From positions 496,001-560,000 of the forward strand of contig WTXI01000010.1 of NCBI GenBank assembly GCA_022376515.1: a DNA stretch of 64,000 nt, read 5' to 3'. Below are positions 32,969-50,900 of this stretch, piece by piece. Numbering within the stretch: position 1 is the stretch's first letter; each line of letters opens with the position of its first letter. The DNA is from Lactifluus volemus (taxonomy: Eukaryota; Basidiomycota; Agaricomycetes; Russulales; Russulaceae). The notes below the pieces were generated by a model. The model was given only the letters and a program-made list of their open reading frames with translations. It did not search any database and was not told where the DNA came from. Position numbers and translations under genes: made by a program.

Positions 32969-33677
32969 ATGTAATGATATTTCGGTGCGTCCTCCTCTTC
33001 CAGAGTCTTTACAGAGACGCCAACATATATATTATTGTGGCTTCTTAAACCCAGGGTCTGTGAGCAGAAAGCAGAGAGCCGTGTTGCGCGCCGGAGCTGA
33101 CGACTATGAGTGGGAGTATTTTGGCCAATATGTGACTTGCCAATGGCGTGGTCGAGTACCTGAATTACAGATATGACATTTATTTGGTTGTATGGTCGAC
33201 TAGGTTACAAAAACAAACAGTTCGCGCACCATACCTATGGATGAATTATCGACAAGAGTCAAGATCACCAGGAAGACTGACACGCCCGCGTCATCGGGCT
33301 CGCCTAGGTAACTTTATGCAACTAGTGCAGCGATATAGCTAGCATGACATCTTCTGTCCAACTTTTGAAGCAACTCAGAACCAACCCTGGTCAGCCCTGA
33401 AGCTAGTCCTGCGGAGTACAACTCGCGAAATGTCTGATTGATTTACATGTGCAGGAAATGCTGTGTTGTTTGCAGGAGCAGGGCCCAACATTACCCGTTC
33501 ACCGGCTGCAGGACCGTTATGCAACCGTGGTAGTCTCGTTCTGTAATCCATTGTCTCACAACTAAGATCACCAAGTGGACATTAGTTCATAGGAGCCCTT
33601 GGGTGGCTATGGCAGTCGTTTAAGCTGAATTAGCGGCACTACGCACTCGTATGTACAAGTAGTTGCAGACACCTCTA
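32969..33677. other. Spacer with diverged array repeats, no gene seen
   Basis: The left part (about 33000-33330) still carries array landmarks: TATTTTGGCCAATATGTGAC, ATTACAGATATGACATTTAT and a TGGTCGACTAGG word. These match the downstream blocks of copies B-D, so the array duplication unit ends here. The rest has no recognisable coding. Confidence 0.5.
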
Positions 33678-35120
33678 TCACAAGAAAAACGTGCGTCTCG
33701 AAGTCTCGAGCTCTGGCTGTTTAAAGCCTAACTCAACAAAGCGCGAAATCTTCCAAATCACAGCTAGACTCACCTTCCAAACCCATTCATACTCGTCCGC
33801 CTTTGGCGGCACCTTTTTCGGCGGTGTTGCCGTCTCATTCGACTTCTCTTCGGCGTCTGACTCCGGCTGATCATCTGCGACACTGTCTGCTTTTTCTTCT
33901 GGCCCATCGAATTCGTCAAACTCTAGAGGTTTTGCGACGTCTCCCAGATAGTTGACCGCTGGCAGTCCTTTCTTCAACGACCGTAACTTGAGAGTGAACC
34001 GCGGACCGATCTCCTGCAATGCGACCTTTTCGGTCGAACGAAATGCGTACCTCGATAAAGTCATGTCAGCCCGGGTGCAATTGAGCAGTGCGCGATGGTC
34101 GCTTACCGATGCCGTCTGAAGAATAAAAAGTCACGCTGATTGTGCAGGGTGACGACTTGCCGACCTTGAAATTCCGGCAACGGCGGGAAGAAGGTCTGGA
34201 ACATGCGCCCGATAGTGTGTCCGAGACGCGTGACAAAGTTGTTGAGTACAAGCTCTGGATGATGGGGCGTTGCTCGCGCGTGGCCCTGCTTTCAAGATTG
34301 TATCTGATTTGGCAGGACACAGTGAGAAGAAGACGTACAAAGATTTTCCTTGTAAGTTCAATTGAACTTAGTCTGAAATATGCCGTAGGCCCATCAGGCA
34401 AATGTACCAGCGTTATTGCATCTGTTCGGCAGAGTCAACTGAGCGTCAAGAGTTCCCAGGACTAGGAAACGCACTCGGTTTTTTCATATTTTCGTTCACG
34501 ACCACTAAATTGCTGAACCCTCTCCCAGCCGCCCATCCCGCAATTTTCCCCATCTCGAATCCCCGAGTTTTTGGCCGTCTGTGGAATTCCGCTCCCGGAA
34601 AGATCCCGACGAGCTCATCGCAAAACTCATAACTCGCGCGCGTGGCCTTGGGCGACGTCGTGATGAGGACTTTTGGGGGGATCGACGGATCGTCGGTAGA
34701 CGAAAAGTAGGAGGCAAACGGATCTGAAGCGATGTCGGCTGTGGCTTCAGCTGCAGGCTGCTGTTGCTGCTGTGCAAAAGCGGAAGTTGAGGAAGAAGGG
34801 TCTTGGGAAACGCTAGAAGAGGGGTCTGCGGTCAAGAACGAAGGATCAAATTCGCGCGTATTTTCGAGTGTACGCGGGACATTCTCCGCCAATCGTTTCT
34901 AATTTAACGGTGGTGAAAATATGGTCAAAACATCCTAATAGCAGCGTGAGGAGGAGGAGCATACTTTTTTTGCTTTGGGGTCATCTGCTTCGCGCTTTGC
35001 AATTGCAAGTCGGCGCTGAAGCTTGGCTTGTCCTTTATCCTTCTTGGCTTTGTGAAATACTTGTTCGCGTTTTCGTTTGTTTTTTATCGCACTTGGCTCG
35101 AATCTGTGCGAGCTGGGCAT
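33678..35120 (-). CDS. RPF1: RPF1, Brix-domain 60S biogenesis factor
   Basis: Nucleolar Brix-domain protein that binds pre-rRNA during early 60S assembly, partner of Mak16. Exons 35120-34965, 34898-34475, 34421-34339, 34285-34107, 34050-33774 and 33716-33678 give 385 aa. The basic N-terminus ([20 protein letters not shown]) is typical. Then a low-complexity Ser/Gln stretch, and the Brix domain: [80 protein letters not shown] and [20 protein letters not shown]. The end [20 protein letters not shown] is diagnostic. Its start codon is 12 bp from that of the divergent p24 gene. Confidence 0.94.
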
Positions 35121-35132
35121 CGCAATTAAAGT

Positions 35133-36071
35133 ATGGGTTCCCACGCTTGGGCGCAAATCACACAGCGCTCACTCCCCTTGCCCGCTTCCATCATCCACGT
35201 CACACGCCTACACATCGGCCGCGCCGTGCGCCATGTTCCAACCGTATATACGATCGCCGTGTCTCCTGCTCTGCTCCTTGTCCTTTTTACTTCGGCCGTG
35301 AATGCTCTACACTTTTATCTCGACGCAAATGAGAAGCGGTGTTTCATCGAGGAGCTACCCACGGACACCGTAGTTGAAGGTCAGAATTGCCAAAGGGTAT
35401 ACTCGCCAATTCTTCTCAACTAGCCTCATGTGATGTCCTTAGGTCACTACCGTGCATTAGAATGGAATGACCAGGAGCAGCTGTATAAAATTAACGAAGA
35501 ACTAGGTATCCTCGTGCAGGTCACAGTGAGTAACGCTTCTGGAATCCCGTCGACTTGGTACACGTAACTTTTACAGGAAGTAGACAATGGCCATTCCGTC
35601 GCTAATACACGTGGTCCACCTGACGGGCGCTTCACTTTCACCTCTCACGACGCAGGCGACCACTCCATATGCCTGTCGACTAACTATTCCTCTTCTTGGT
35701 TCGGACCCACGGCGCACATCCGTCTGCACCTCGACTTCGTTGTTGGTTCAACAAAACCCAACACGGAAAATGATCGTGGACACGTCTCGGTAGTCGCTGC
35801 TAGAATTCGCGACCTGAATATCAAAATTGAGGACATTCGCCGCGAGCAGCAGTATCAGCGTGAACGCGAATCAGATTTTCGTAATCTTTCCGAAAGTACG
35901 AACTCTCGCGCGGTGTGGTACAGCATCGCACAAATTCTCGTGCTTGTCTTGACTTGTGCATGGCAATTACAACATTTGAGAGTGAGTACAGTAGCCGCAT
36001 CGCGCCTGCCGTCAGCCCTAACGATAATTTGACCCTTCCAGCGTTTCTTTGAGGATCGGAAGATACGCTAG
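35133..36071 (+). CDS. p24-family cargo receptor (EMP24/GOLD, alpha/ERP1-like)
   Basis: Type I membrane protein of COPI/COPII vesicles that sorts cargo between ER and Golgi. Exons 35133-35379, 35443-35525, 35577-35981 and 36042-36071 give 254 aa. A hydrophobic signal (VSPALLLVLFTSAVNA) precedes the GOLD domain: LHFYLDANEKRCFIEELPTD, VVEGHYRALEW and FTFTSHDAGDHSICLSTNYS. A coiled stalk (IEDIRREQQYQRERESDF), one membrane helix (WYSIAQILVLVLTCAW) and the tail LRRFFEDRKIR follow, with the FF and basic sorting signals. ATG 35133 gives an unusually long 40-residue extension before the signal. No later in-frame ATG exists, so the true start is uncertain. Confidence 0.88.
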
Positions 36072-36131
36072 CGCATAGTTACATATTATCTATATGTTCC
36101 AAATACATCCTAGGTTCAGTGACGAGTGCAC

Positions 36132-37593
36132 TTATTTGTCTGTCCCCTCGACCTTGAGAAGCACCTTTTTTTTAACGTTTCCCGAGGTTATTCTCTGGAA
36201 GACCTTCTTGATTTCACTTGAGGCTTGTTTTTCGCTGGCTTGTTTTTTAATCGTAACAATCTCGTGCTTCGGTTCCTTGAACTGCTCAAAATGTAGTCCC
36301 CTTATAAGTAGATACTGCGAAACGCTCACCTTGCCGGAAGCCATAGTGCGTGCAAGTTCCTCAACAAGCTTGACCTGTCCCTCAGCGTTGGTTTTGTACC
36401 ACCGACTAAGCCAAAATCCGGAGCTTATGAGGTTCTTGAATATGAGGAACGATGCAGGAAGGCACAGGTGACGTTTTGCCATGCCACCATATGTCACTAG
36501 ATGGGCGTTGTGGCCCAAAAGGCCGGCCATGCCCTTGTTGGCTCACCGCCAACGCAATTCAAACCGAGGCGGATACCCTTTTTTTCGCAGAAGCCCGTCA
36601 GTATGCAGATAATGGAAAAAATGCAGCAGAGAAAGACCTGGCCACCCGTCCATTCGTTGACTTTTGCCTTGATTGCCTTTTTATCCACCAGCTCGTCATA
36701 CGTGACTACGTGTGTAGCACCTAGACCTTCTAGTTCTTGCTTCACTACATCTATGTTATCCCTGTCCATGTTTCACAAGTTAGATCCAAAACTAAAGGGT
36801 TGATCGAGCCGAAGGTATGTACGACTTACCGGCTCCGAACAAAGTTGATAGTCTTCAGACCAGCGTTCCTCGCGAGTTGTATGACAGCCTGACCGACCTA
36901 TGATGACAGCAGTTGGGTTCCGGCCACAAACTCTTCCATCCAAAGATTCCATGGGATAAAACGCACCGCGCTATTTGCGCCGTTTTGGATGACCCACTCG
37001 CCACTCTCCAGAGCGACGATCTTGAACAAAAGGCAATATGCCGTCGCGGGGTTGATCTGTTATCAAAAAGAAAAGGAAGATGAGTATGTCTGTGTATATG
37101 CGACTATGAGACGCACCATCATCGCGGCATTCACTTCTGAGAGACCTTCGAGTCTCGGCACTTTCAACAACTGCGCCTTATGCACGTTTGCACAGCTCCT
37201 CCAAGTACCGATCTGACTCGGCCTCATCACAACCCAATCGCCGCGCTCGAGACACTCTACGCCCTGGCCGACGTGCGTGACCTCTGCGAGGCCTTCGTTC
37301 CCGCCGACGAACTGGTCATCCTGCACGCCGGGAAATTTACGAGGTTGCGGCTTGGAAGGGTACACCCCTTCGATGACGTTCACGTCTGCCGGGTTTATGG
37401 GCGACAGGATGAAGCGCACATTCACCGTTTGTGGGGAAGGCGCGGGAAGGCTTGGGATGTTAAGCACGCGCAAAACATCTGCTGGCCGGCCAATTTTGGA
37501 GTAGACAATAGCGCGATTCGATCGGTTGCATGCTGAGGTTGAGAAGAGACGGGTGCGAGTGGCGTACGATAGTAGTGCTGGACTGTTGAACAT
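36132..37593 (-). CDS. ETR1: Mitochondrial trans-2-enoyl-CoA/ACP reductase
   Basis: Last reductive step of mitochondrial type II fatty-acid synthesis, supplying octanoate for lipoate and supporting respiration. First exon 37593-37117; at least four more exons run to the stop at 36132. It starts with a presequence-like MFNSPALLSYATRTRLFSTS. MDR-family motifs: LSPINPADVNVIEGVYP (active-site Tyr region), GGNEGLAEVTHVG, WVIQNGANSAVGQAVIQLAR (NADPH fold), LGATHVVTYDELVD, GLNCVGGEPTRAM and LVTYGGMAKRH. The C-terminus ends IKKVFQRITSGNVKKKVLLK. Introns inside this part (for example after ASGK near 36331) use normal sites. It is tail-to-tail with the p24 gene, 60 bp apart. Confidence 0.92.
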
Positions 37594-37966
37594 CGTAGTT
37601 GTACCACGTGATGAAACAGAGCCACGGTAGTATCAAGGTAAAAGTGAAGAAACACAGCAGCTAGGAAGCGTTCGGTCGATAGATAAGAGAGTGAAATGAA
37701 AGCGTCCTTTAAGTACATGAAGGAGCATGCATTGACCTAAGGCCTCATACAATAAATCTACAATAGAGACAATGACTTAATCTACCTTATACACTTGGAC
37801 CACCTCTATGTCCGGGCTGCCCAGGAATCTTCCCGCACTACTGGGCCCGTCTTAACAAAGAGAATTGCTCAAAATAGTCTGGTTATCAAGAAGTTAAGGT
37901 TAAGTACATGTGGAAGTGTAGGGAATCATTGTTCCGTGTTGGTCTAGAAGAATTTCACCCTCATTC
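37594..37966. other. Intergenic, no gene seen
   Basis: 373 bp between the ETR1 start and the ABC transporter stop, both on the minus strand. It must contain the ETR1 promoter and the transporter's 3' end. No motif recognised. Confidence 0.4.
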
Positions 37967-44015
<6,049 letters not shown>

Positions 44016-44362
44016 CGTAACTATCTCTGTGAGATGTGGACTGGTGAGAGGTGGGACTAAATCGCGGCACCGTCACCTACTTAAGTACTACGGCACATTT
44101 TAAAGTTAGGCGACGGCCGATTATGTATACTGTACGCGTGTATCCAGTTCCCATGTGACACCAGCTCGAGTCATTAGCTCACAAATCAATTAGCCAATGT
44201 ATGCAGTGGCAATGTATGCGGTGGGGAGAAAAGCCATTAATCAACGCGTAGGAGTGGGTAATCGCAACAAGACCAACTGCCGTAAGTGCACGTCGATGAC
44301 ATCTAGAACGTGTTTATAGACACGAGGCCATGCATACATGCATAACATCTGGTAAGCCCATT
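44016..44362. other. Intergenic, no gene seen
   Basis: 347 bp holding the ABC transporter promoter and the 3' end of the uL23m gene. A short direct repeat AATGTATGC(A/G)GTGG occurs twice near 44195-44225. Confidence 0.4.
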
Positions 44363-45244
44363 TCAGCGCTCGCGTGTCTCCTGCATACGCTCCTTCGTAA
44401 CCTGAAGGAATTGCTCCCTCAACGCCCGCTGCTCCGCGATCTTCTTCAATATCGTGCCTCTGCGTGTGGTCAAGTCTCCGCGCCATACCCACCCGGGCGA
44501 GTTCTTCTTCGTCAACCGTAGCAGGTGGCTCTTGACCGAATCCGCCCATGAGTTGACCTGATACTCCTGCTCCAAAAATCGCTCGCGCGCCTCGCGGTCC
44601 TCCGTAGACATATCCTCCAGCATCATCGGGTAATAAAACGGTTCGACGAGGCCGACGACGGCGCGCTTGTACGTGCGAAACGACTTGCCGCGTAACCAAG
44701 CCCCGTTAGACGCGCGTCGCATTGGCGCCATGTAGTTGTCCGTGCGGATGTACGTCGTCTGTACGCCGTACACTGCGGTGAGGTACGCGCGCACATCCGT
44801 CTTGGTGACCGACTGGGGGATGCGGAACGTTGCTTCATAAGGATTGTACGGCTTCCCCGGCGGAGTAAAGTTCGGGACGAGTCGAAAGATGATGTTGGGT
44901 AGGTAGACCTTCTCGCCCACTATCCGCGTCTCCGTTGCCCCCGACGGCGTCACGACTTTGCGCGTACCGCGCAGCCGAGTCCGCCGTGAGTTGAGCTTTT
45001 CGAGCCACTCTCCTTCCGTGGGCTCTGTTCCATCTGATCCTAGAAGCTCGCCTTTGGCAAGGGCGCGTTGGTAGCGGGCAAATTCCGTAGGGGTTAAACC
45101 ACTTGGGAGTGCGTCGGAGTCGCCAGTAGCAGTGGGAAGTTTTCTCGAGCGGCGAAGGCGGACAGCGCGTGGAGTTGATGACGTCCGTGCGGCGGCAGCA
45201 GCATCTGGGAGGGTGGAATAGCAGCGTTTTAGTAGGGTATTCAT
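44363..45244 (-). CDS. MRP20: Mitochondrial large-subunit ribosomal protein uL23m
   Basis: Component of the mitochondrial 54S subunit near the peptide exit tunnel. Single exon of 293 aa. The N-terminus (MNTLLKRCYSTLPDAAAAAR) is a plain presequence. The uL23 fold starts at KVYLPNIIFRLVPNFTPPGK and continues PYNPYEATFRIPQSVTKTDV, AYLTAVYGVQTTYIRTDNYM and GKSFRTYKRAVVGLVEPFYY. A long Arg/Glu-rich C-terminal extension is common in fungal mitochondrial uL23. Frame fully intact and no intron, unlike its neighbours. Confidence 0.9.
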   Translation of the reverse strand: MNTLLKRCYSTLPDAAAAARTSSTPRAVRLRRSRKLPTATGDSDALPSGLTPTEFARYQRALAKGELLGSDGTEPTEGEWLEKLNSRRTRLRGTRKVVTPSGATETRIVGEKVYLPNIIFRLVPNFTPPGKPYNPYEATFRIPQSVTKTDVRAYLTAVYGVQTTYIRTDNYMAPMRRASNGAWLRGKSFRTYKRAVVGLVEPFYYPMMLEDMSTEDREARERFLEQEYQVNSWADSVKSHLLRLTKKNSPGWVWRGDLTTRRGTILKKIAEQRALREQFLQVTKERMQETRER

Positions 45245-45389
45245 TGTTGTCGCTACAGGTCAGACAAGCGGGAATCAGGACGAGCAAAGTCCGGCTGTGT
45301 TTGCACATGTTTGCTAGCCTTTCCCCAACACGGAGTGAGATTACACGATACAAAGTACATACATAGGTTACTAACATCATGAGCGAGGG

Positions 45390-46304
45390 CTAAGAGAAAA
45401 GTTTCACATAGGCTTCACGCATATGCTTGATAAAGGTATATATATCCAGAGTTTCGTTTAACTGATCCAGCAATGTTCGTAACGTGGGTAACAGTGGTGT
45501 TGAAGTGACGACTATGAAATATGGGTCGGTTCGCAGATAAATCAGACGCAATTGGCGAGACGTACCCTTGTACGAGGGCGACGAGACGTCAAGCACGAAG
45601 CTCGCCTCGTGCGTGGAACGCGAGCCTTGGGCATCTTTGAGGACATAGCGTATCAGAAGCTGATCCGGACCAACACCCTCGATGACACAACCCAAAGCAC
45701 GCTCGAAAATGCGCAGTTCCTCAGGTACATGTGCACGTTGCGCGTCCAACGTTTTTCGCTCCAATTCTCGCTCTGCGGGAAGGATGTCTCAAAAAGGCAG
45801 AACTATGGACGTGGACGAGAAGAAAAACCGAACCGTTACGGAGGATGGCGACGCGTGCGCGGTACTGTTCAATGTCTGCATCGAGAGCCGCGGATGCCTC
45901 GCGTTGGACTGCGACATGGGGTCGAAGTGCAGCTACGGCAGATTCAACCTCCTTGGTTTCCTCACGCTCGTGTTCCAACACTGCAGAGTCGACTCAACAA
46001 AGACCAGGGATGAACGCGGAAAGGAAGTAACCTTCAATGAGCTCTATTTCCTTCACCTTGCATTGATTCGTCTCCTTTTCAATATTCTGAGCGCGCCCGT
46101 TCAGCCTCTTCAGCTCTGTGGTGTGTGCCTCTCGACGTTGATTGAGTTCGGCTGTAGCAAGGCTGTTGAATTCTGCGATTGCCTGTGAGAAATTGCGTGT
46201 TGAGGCCTCATACGCGCAAGGTGTAAATCGATAGTTGGATGCTGAGAAGCAAGAATAGCAGCGAGATTGAGTTGACCGGATCGAGGGAGGGTAAGTCCTG
46301 GCAT
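45390..46304 (-). CDS. SPC25: SPC25, Ndc80-complex kinetochore subunit (apparent frameshift)
   Basis: Kinetochore protein that pairs with Spc24 to anchor the Ndc80 complex. The N-terminal helix reads LNLAAILASQHPTIDLHLA from ATG 46304, then YEASTRNFSQAIAEFNSLAT continues in another frame. The shift falls at about 46212 and no plausible intron bridges it. A coiled coil follows (KEIELIE, EVLEHEREETKEVESAV, IEQYRARVAILRN). The last exons carry the globular Spc25 fold: PEELRIFERALGCVIEG, PDQLLIRYVLKDAQ, FVLDVSSPSYK and, after a 54-nt intron, VVTSTPLLPTLRTLLDQLNE and IYTFIKHMREAYVKLFS. The protein is otherwise full length. The shift is probably an assembly base loss, less likely real inactivation. 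Its start is 93 bp from divergent CAF40. Confidence 0.82.
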
Positions 46305-46397
46305 GGGTGTCGCGTGCAAGAGGCAAGTGAGCCACGTGAGGGCGAATATTACGTGGACGGATTAGTCGTTTAGCAGTATAGACAGAGACACTCGGTC

Positions 46398-47624
46398 ATG
46401 GACCATCAACTAAGTTACAACGCATATCAGCGTTCCTTATACACCGACACACCTTCAACTATCGCTGCTGCTATTGCACATCCCACTCCTCATCCACCAG
46501 TTCCTCAGTTCATCACCGATGCCCATACCCTTCCCCATGGATTGAGTCCCGCCTTGCCTGTCACCAATGACGAGAACAGCATCTACAACCTCGTCATAGA
46601 CCTCATGGATCCAGAAACTAGAGAAGCTGCCCTTCTCGAGCTCTCTAAAAAGCGCGAGCAGTATGATGACCTTGCCCTCGTCTTGTGGCACGCTTTCGGT
46701 CAGCCCATCCGTCATTTATTACCATCACTCTATCGACTTACTTTGATCCTAGGTATCATGCCTGCTCTCCTTCAAGAATCGTCTCTGTTTATCCAATGCT
46801 CTCCCCACCAAACCTTACAGCGCACGTATCCAACCGCGTCTGTAATGCCCTCGCTCTACTCCAATGCGTCGCATCTCATCCCGAGACAAGACAACTCTTC
46901 TTGAATGGTACGTACCCGCCCCTTCTCTCTTCGAGTGTGGACGACTGACGCCACAAGATAGCACATATACCCCTCTTCTTGTATCCGTTCTTGAATACGA
47001 CATCCAAAACGCGCCCTTTTGAGTACCTGCGCCTCACCTCCCTTGGTGTTATCGGTGCCCTCGTCAAGGTATGGCTTTCCCTTCCTTCTTCCGTCCCCCC
47101 CCCCTCCTCTCTTCAACCCTTTTTCTGACCTCCTCTCTCCCCCCTCCACCAGCAAAACGACAACAACACGGTAATACACTTCCTACTCTCGACTGAGATC
47201 ATCCCGCTCTGCCTGCGCATCATGGAAACTGGCTCGGAACTCTCCAAGACCGTCGCGATCTTCATCGTGCAGAAGATCCTCCTGGACGAGACCGGGCTCA
47301 CCTATATCTGTCACACTTATGAGCGCTTCTTTGCCGTCGGCACCGTCCTTAGCAACATGGTGAATCAGCTCGTCGAGACTCCGGCAGTCCGGCTGCTCAA
47401 ACACGTCGTCCGTTGTTATCTTCGCTTGAGCGACAACCCGCGGGCCGCGAGGCCCTCCGGGCATGTCTCCCAGAGCCCCTTCGCGACAATACGTTTGCTG
47501 CGCTTCTCCAGGTGAGCTTCCCATTTCGAAGTATCGTTTCTGGAAAATCAATATTCGTACACAGGGCGACATGGTCACAAAACGCTGTCTCACCACGCTC
47601 CTCAACAATCTCAATGATCAATAA
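46398..47624 (+). CDS. CAF40: CAF40/CNOT9 (Rcd1), CCR4-NOT subunit (two apparent frameshifts)
   Basis: Armadillo-like subunit of the CCR4-NOT deadenylase that binds regulators and NOT1. Exon 1 46398-46698 has a short variable start, then [20 protein letters not shown] and [12 protein letters not shown]. Exon 2 from 46753 reads IMPALLQE, then the conserved [20 protein letters not shown] continues in another frame. Later exons read [56 protein letters not shown] and [38 protein letters not shown] then follows in a shifted frame. Both shifts (about 46777 and 47446) equal loss of one base from a short run (AAA to AA, CCC to CC). Splicing elsewhere is normal. Family assignment is certain; the breaks may be assembly errors. 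Confidence 0.9.
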
Positions 47625-47907
47625 AAATTTCTTCCACGGCCATAATTGTATTATTCATCGCCGCTGCCCTTTCTCTATACACGTAGCCCACCCGTAGTCG
47701 CAACTGTACTCAATACCATACCTGCGCTGCTTTCGCTTTCGCTTTTCCTTTTTTTTTCGCCTTGGAATCCATATTTGCCAATTTTTGGGGGACGATGTAT
47801 TAAATTACACTTTTTCCTATGTAACGAATGAGCGGAGTAAATCAAAAAGAGAGTAGAGATGAGTATATGCGGTAGCTGGGGGTATATCCTGAGTAATAAA
47901 AAATGTG

Positions 47908-50900
47908 CTATTGGTGGAATGAGGATCGCCCCGCCGCTGACCCCGCTCCAACCATAGTCTCCTCCACCTGAATAGTGAGCTCTTCGAGTCCGGGTATACG
48001 CGCGCGTAGAAGCATGTCGACGCGCTCGACGACACCGTCCAGATCGAAATCCTTTTGTGGCGTGGGGGGAGCGAGCTGTACGTGCAGCGACCCAATCAAG
48101 CTGCTCGCGTCCTTTGGCCAGAACTGCGGGTTGGTGTACGATGCGAGTCCCTCAACCGACGCAAGCTCGTCCAGGGCATCTGCGATCCCATCTGCGCGCT
48201 GCGCAACGTCCAATGCGAGGACTTTGCCCGTGTCAATGACAAGTGGGATCACGCTCGCAGCAATCAGAAACGCAATAAAAATTGATGCGATCGGGTCGAA
48301 ACCTGTCCAGCCGTAGAACTGGATGAGTAAAGTCGATACGATCACCCCGACCGAACCTAGCGTGTCCTGACGGGTGCCCGGCACAGGTTCCATCAGCAGG
48401 GAGCAATAATGAAATGAGAAGATACGGGGTACTCACCGCCATAACGTGCAGAAATAGGCCACGCATGTTATGACTGTGTCCTTCATGGGTGTGCCCGCTC
48501 CCATGTAAGTGGGAGTGGTCATGCAGATTAGGTGTGTGACCATGATGGTGCGCATGCAGGTGAGATGCATAATGTTCGTCTACACCGAACTGGTAACTCG
48601 GCGTTACAGGCGAAAGCGCAGCGCCTTCGAGACGTAACGTGTCTTGATGTGAGGCATCATGTAATTGCAATGATGGCGCGCGGCGACTATGCTTCCGGTG
48701 CCCATTTACCCTCGGCGCTAGACAGGGCGCAGTTTGGGACTGGGGTATGGAAGGAGTGGGAGGGGGGTAGAGTGGAGGGATTGTTGCCATAGAGGCGGAG
48801 CGAGTATGACCGCGAGATGGTGGCACGACAAGGCCATCGCTAGAAGGACTTAGATTTGGATAGGGCCTCGTACTAGGGCATAGATCACGTTGGGCATCAG
48901 GGTGCGGACTTGGCGTATGTGAATGTGAAACGATGGCGGCGTCGGACGGCGAGTGTGTGCAATGGTGTGGATGCGAGTGCGAAGACGATACGCGAGATGC
49001 ATCGCATTCTCCCTCATGGTCTTCGCATCCGTCTTCGTGATCCGAATCAGCATGATGATTTTGAATCTTCGGAGAGTGTTTGACCTATAACATCCGAATC
49101 GGTCTTTCGTTAGGTACAGGCAAGAGATAATCCATACATGATTATGAGTATGGTCATGTTGGTGCCCGCCATGCGCGTGGTCGTGACCATGAGTGAGTCC
49201 GTGATCGTGGCTATGCCCATGTCCGTGGCCATGCGAATGTCCATGGTGCGCATGACCGCCCATTGCGAACATGCCAAACAGATTGATACCTAATCCCACA
49301 GCGCTGACCAAAAGAAGTTGGTTGGTGTTCATTTCTGGTGGGTTCACACTGTGTTTTGTCAGCTTCGGCGCTCTTCAAACAGCACACATTACTCACAGGC
49401 GTTGTATGGCTTCAAATACGATGAAAATAGATATCAGAATCAAAAAAATGCCGTTCGCAAAGCCAGAGAGGGTCTCGATTCGGCCGTACCTGAGACGATC
49501 TTCGGTAGAGCCTCAAGGGATGATGGTAAAACAACTGACCCATATGTGAACCTCTCGTTTGGGGGCCAAGTTGCCATAATGGACGCAAATAGTCCCACCC
49601 CGATGGCCAGACAATCAAACCCCATGTGGATGGCTATAGAATGTGATCAATCAATGTGATGCCGGAAATTTAACCCACATACCATCGGATATCAGACCCA
49701 GACTATTCGTCCAGATGCCGTACAACATTTGTACCATCATGTAAGCCAAGTTCAGCACAAGAAAATAGAAGATTCTTCGCGATTCTGGGTTTGACATTAT
49801 AGCATTTAGATAAGAGCGGGCAATCTGAGTCGCCGGAGCATGTGGAAGGCCGTTGGAAACCTGTAACTTTTTTGGGTATACGCCTAGAATAAGGGCTGAG
49901 CCCGAACCCTCGGACTAGAGACTAGAACGACCGCGACGAACCATACGATAAAAATACTCCCACCAATATCTCCGCCGTGGTGGGTAAACGAGAGAACCAC
50001 ATCGTTCCAAAAGTGATCGTTGCAAGGAACGTGGAAGCAGAAGACAATAAATTATATTGCGGTGTCGTTGTGACAGGGGGCTCAAAGGAGTTGCGTCCAT
50101 ATTGGATAGAATACGCAGCCAGAGGGATGGCGCAAAGAGAAAGGAACGAAACGGCTGGAGATGGTGGCACGCTTGTCTGAAGGGGGCCGCGCGTGAGGTG
50201 AAACTTACGTAGAGATGATGACCATGATGGACTCACCAGAGTCTCACAGGCAGCGTAAACAATCAAACTAAACGTTGCGGCGCCGACGGCGCAACAGATT
50301 GATAGATATTTAGAACCCACAGTGGGCACCAAGGTGGATTTAAAGTGGTCCAAGATCCCTGTCGAGAGGATGTGCAACAGAAGGGCCAGATATCCCGGGA
50401 GCGTCTCTCGGACGTCGTTTAAGGTATAGCCGGCATCGGAAGCGAAGGAGATGACAACGCCGAGAGCTATCGGTGCAAGTCGCACCGTCTGCGCGCGTTA
50501 ATAAACGTCGAAAAAGGGGAAACTTTGTGGACGCCCACCATGGTAGCGCTGGTCAGCGTTTTCGCCCACGCAGACGATAAATGCGAGAACATGACGACAC
50601 TGCATGCGTCTTGCGAGGTCAGGAATGACCCACGAGCAAACACGCGAAAGGGGGGTGGGGGGGGGACGCACCGGGTGGCCGATAACTGCGACAAAGCCAT
50701 GAGAAGGCTACCTTGCTGGAGAAAATAGGCCACGGAAATCATCGCCAATGTGGTCCACTTTACGAATTGAATGATACCATGAGTAACCGTATCCTGTGAA
50801 ACGGTTGAGCGAGAATACACACCTTTGCTGACGACACAATCGTCAATGCCTTTGGCACACCTCCAGACATCACCTCTCTCAGAACTAGACCAATGGCACC

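Noticed and set aside
45552..46188. Two long plus-strand frames opposite SPC25
   Set aside because: Shadow frames of the coiled-coil and globular exons of SPC25.
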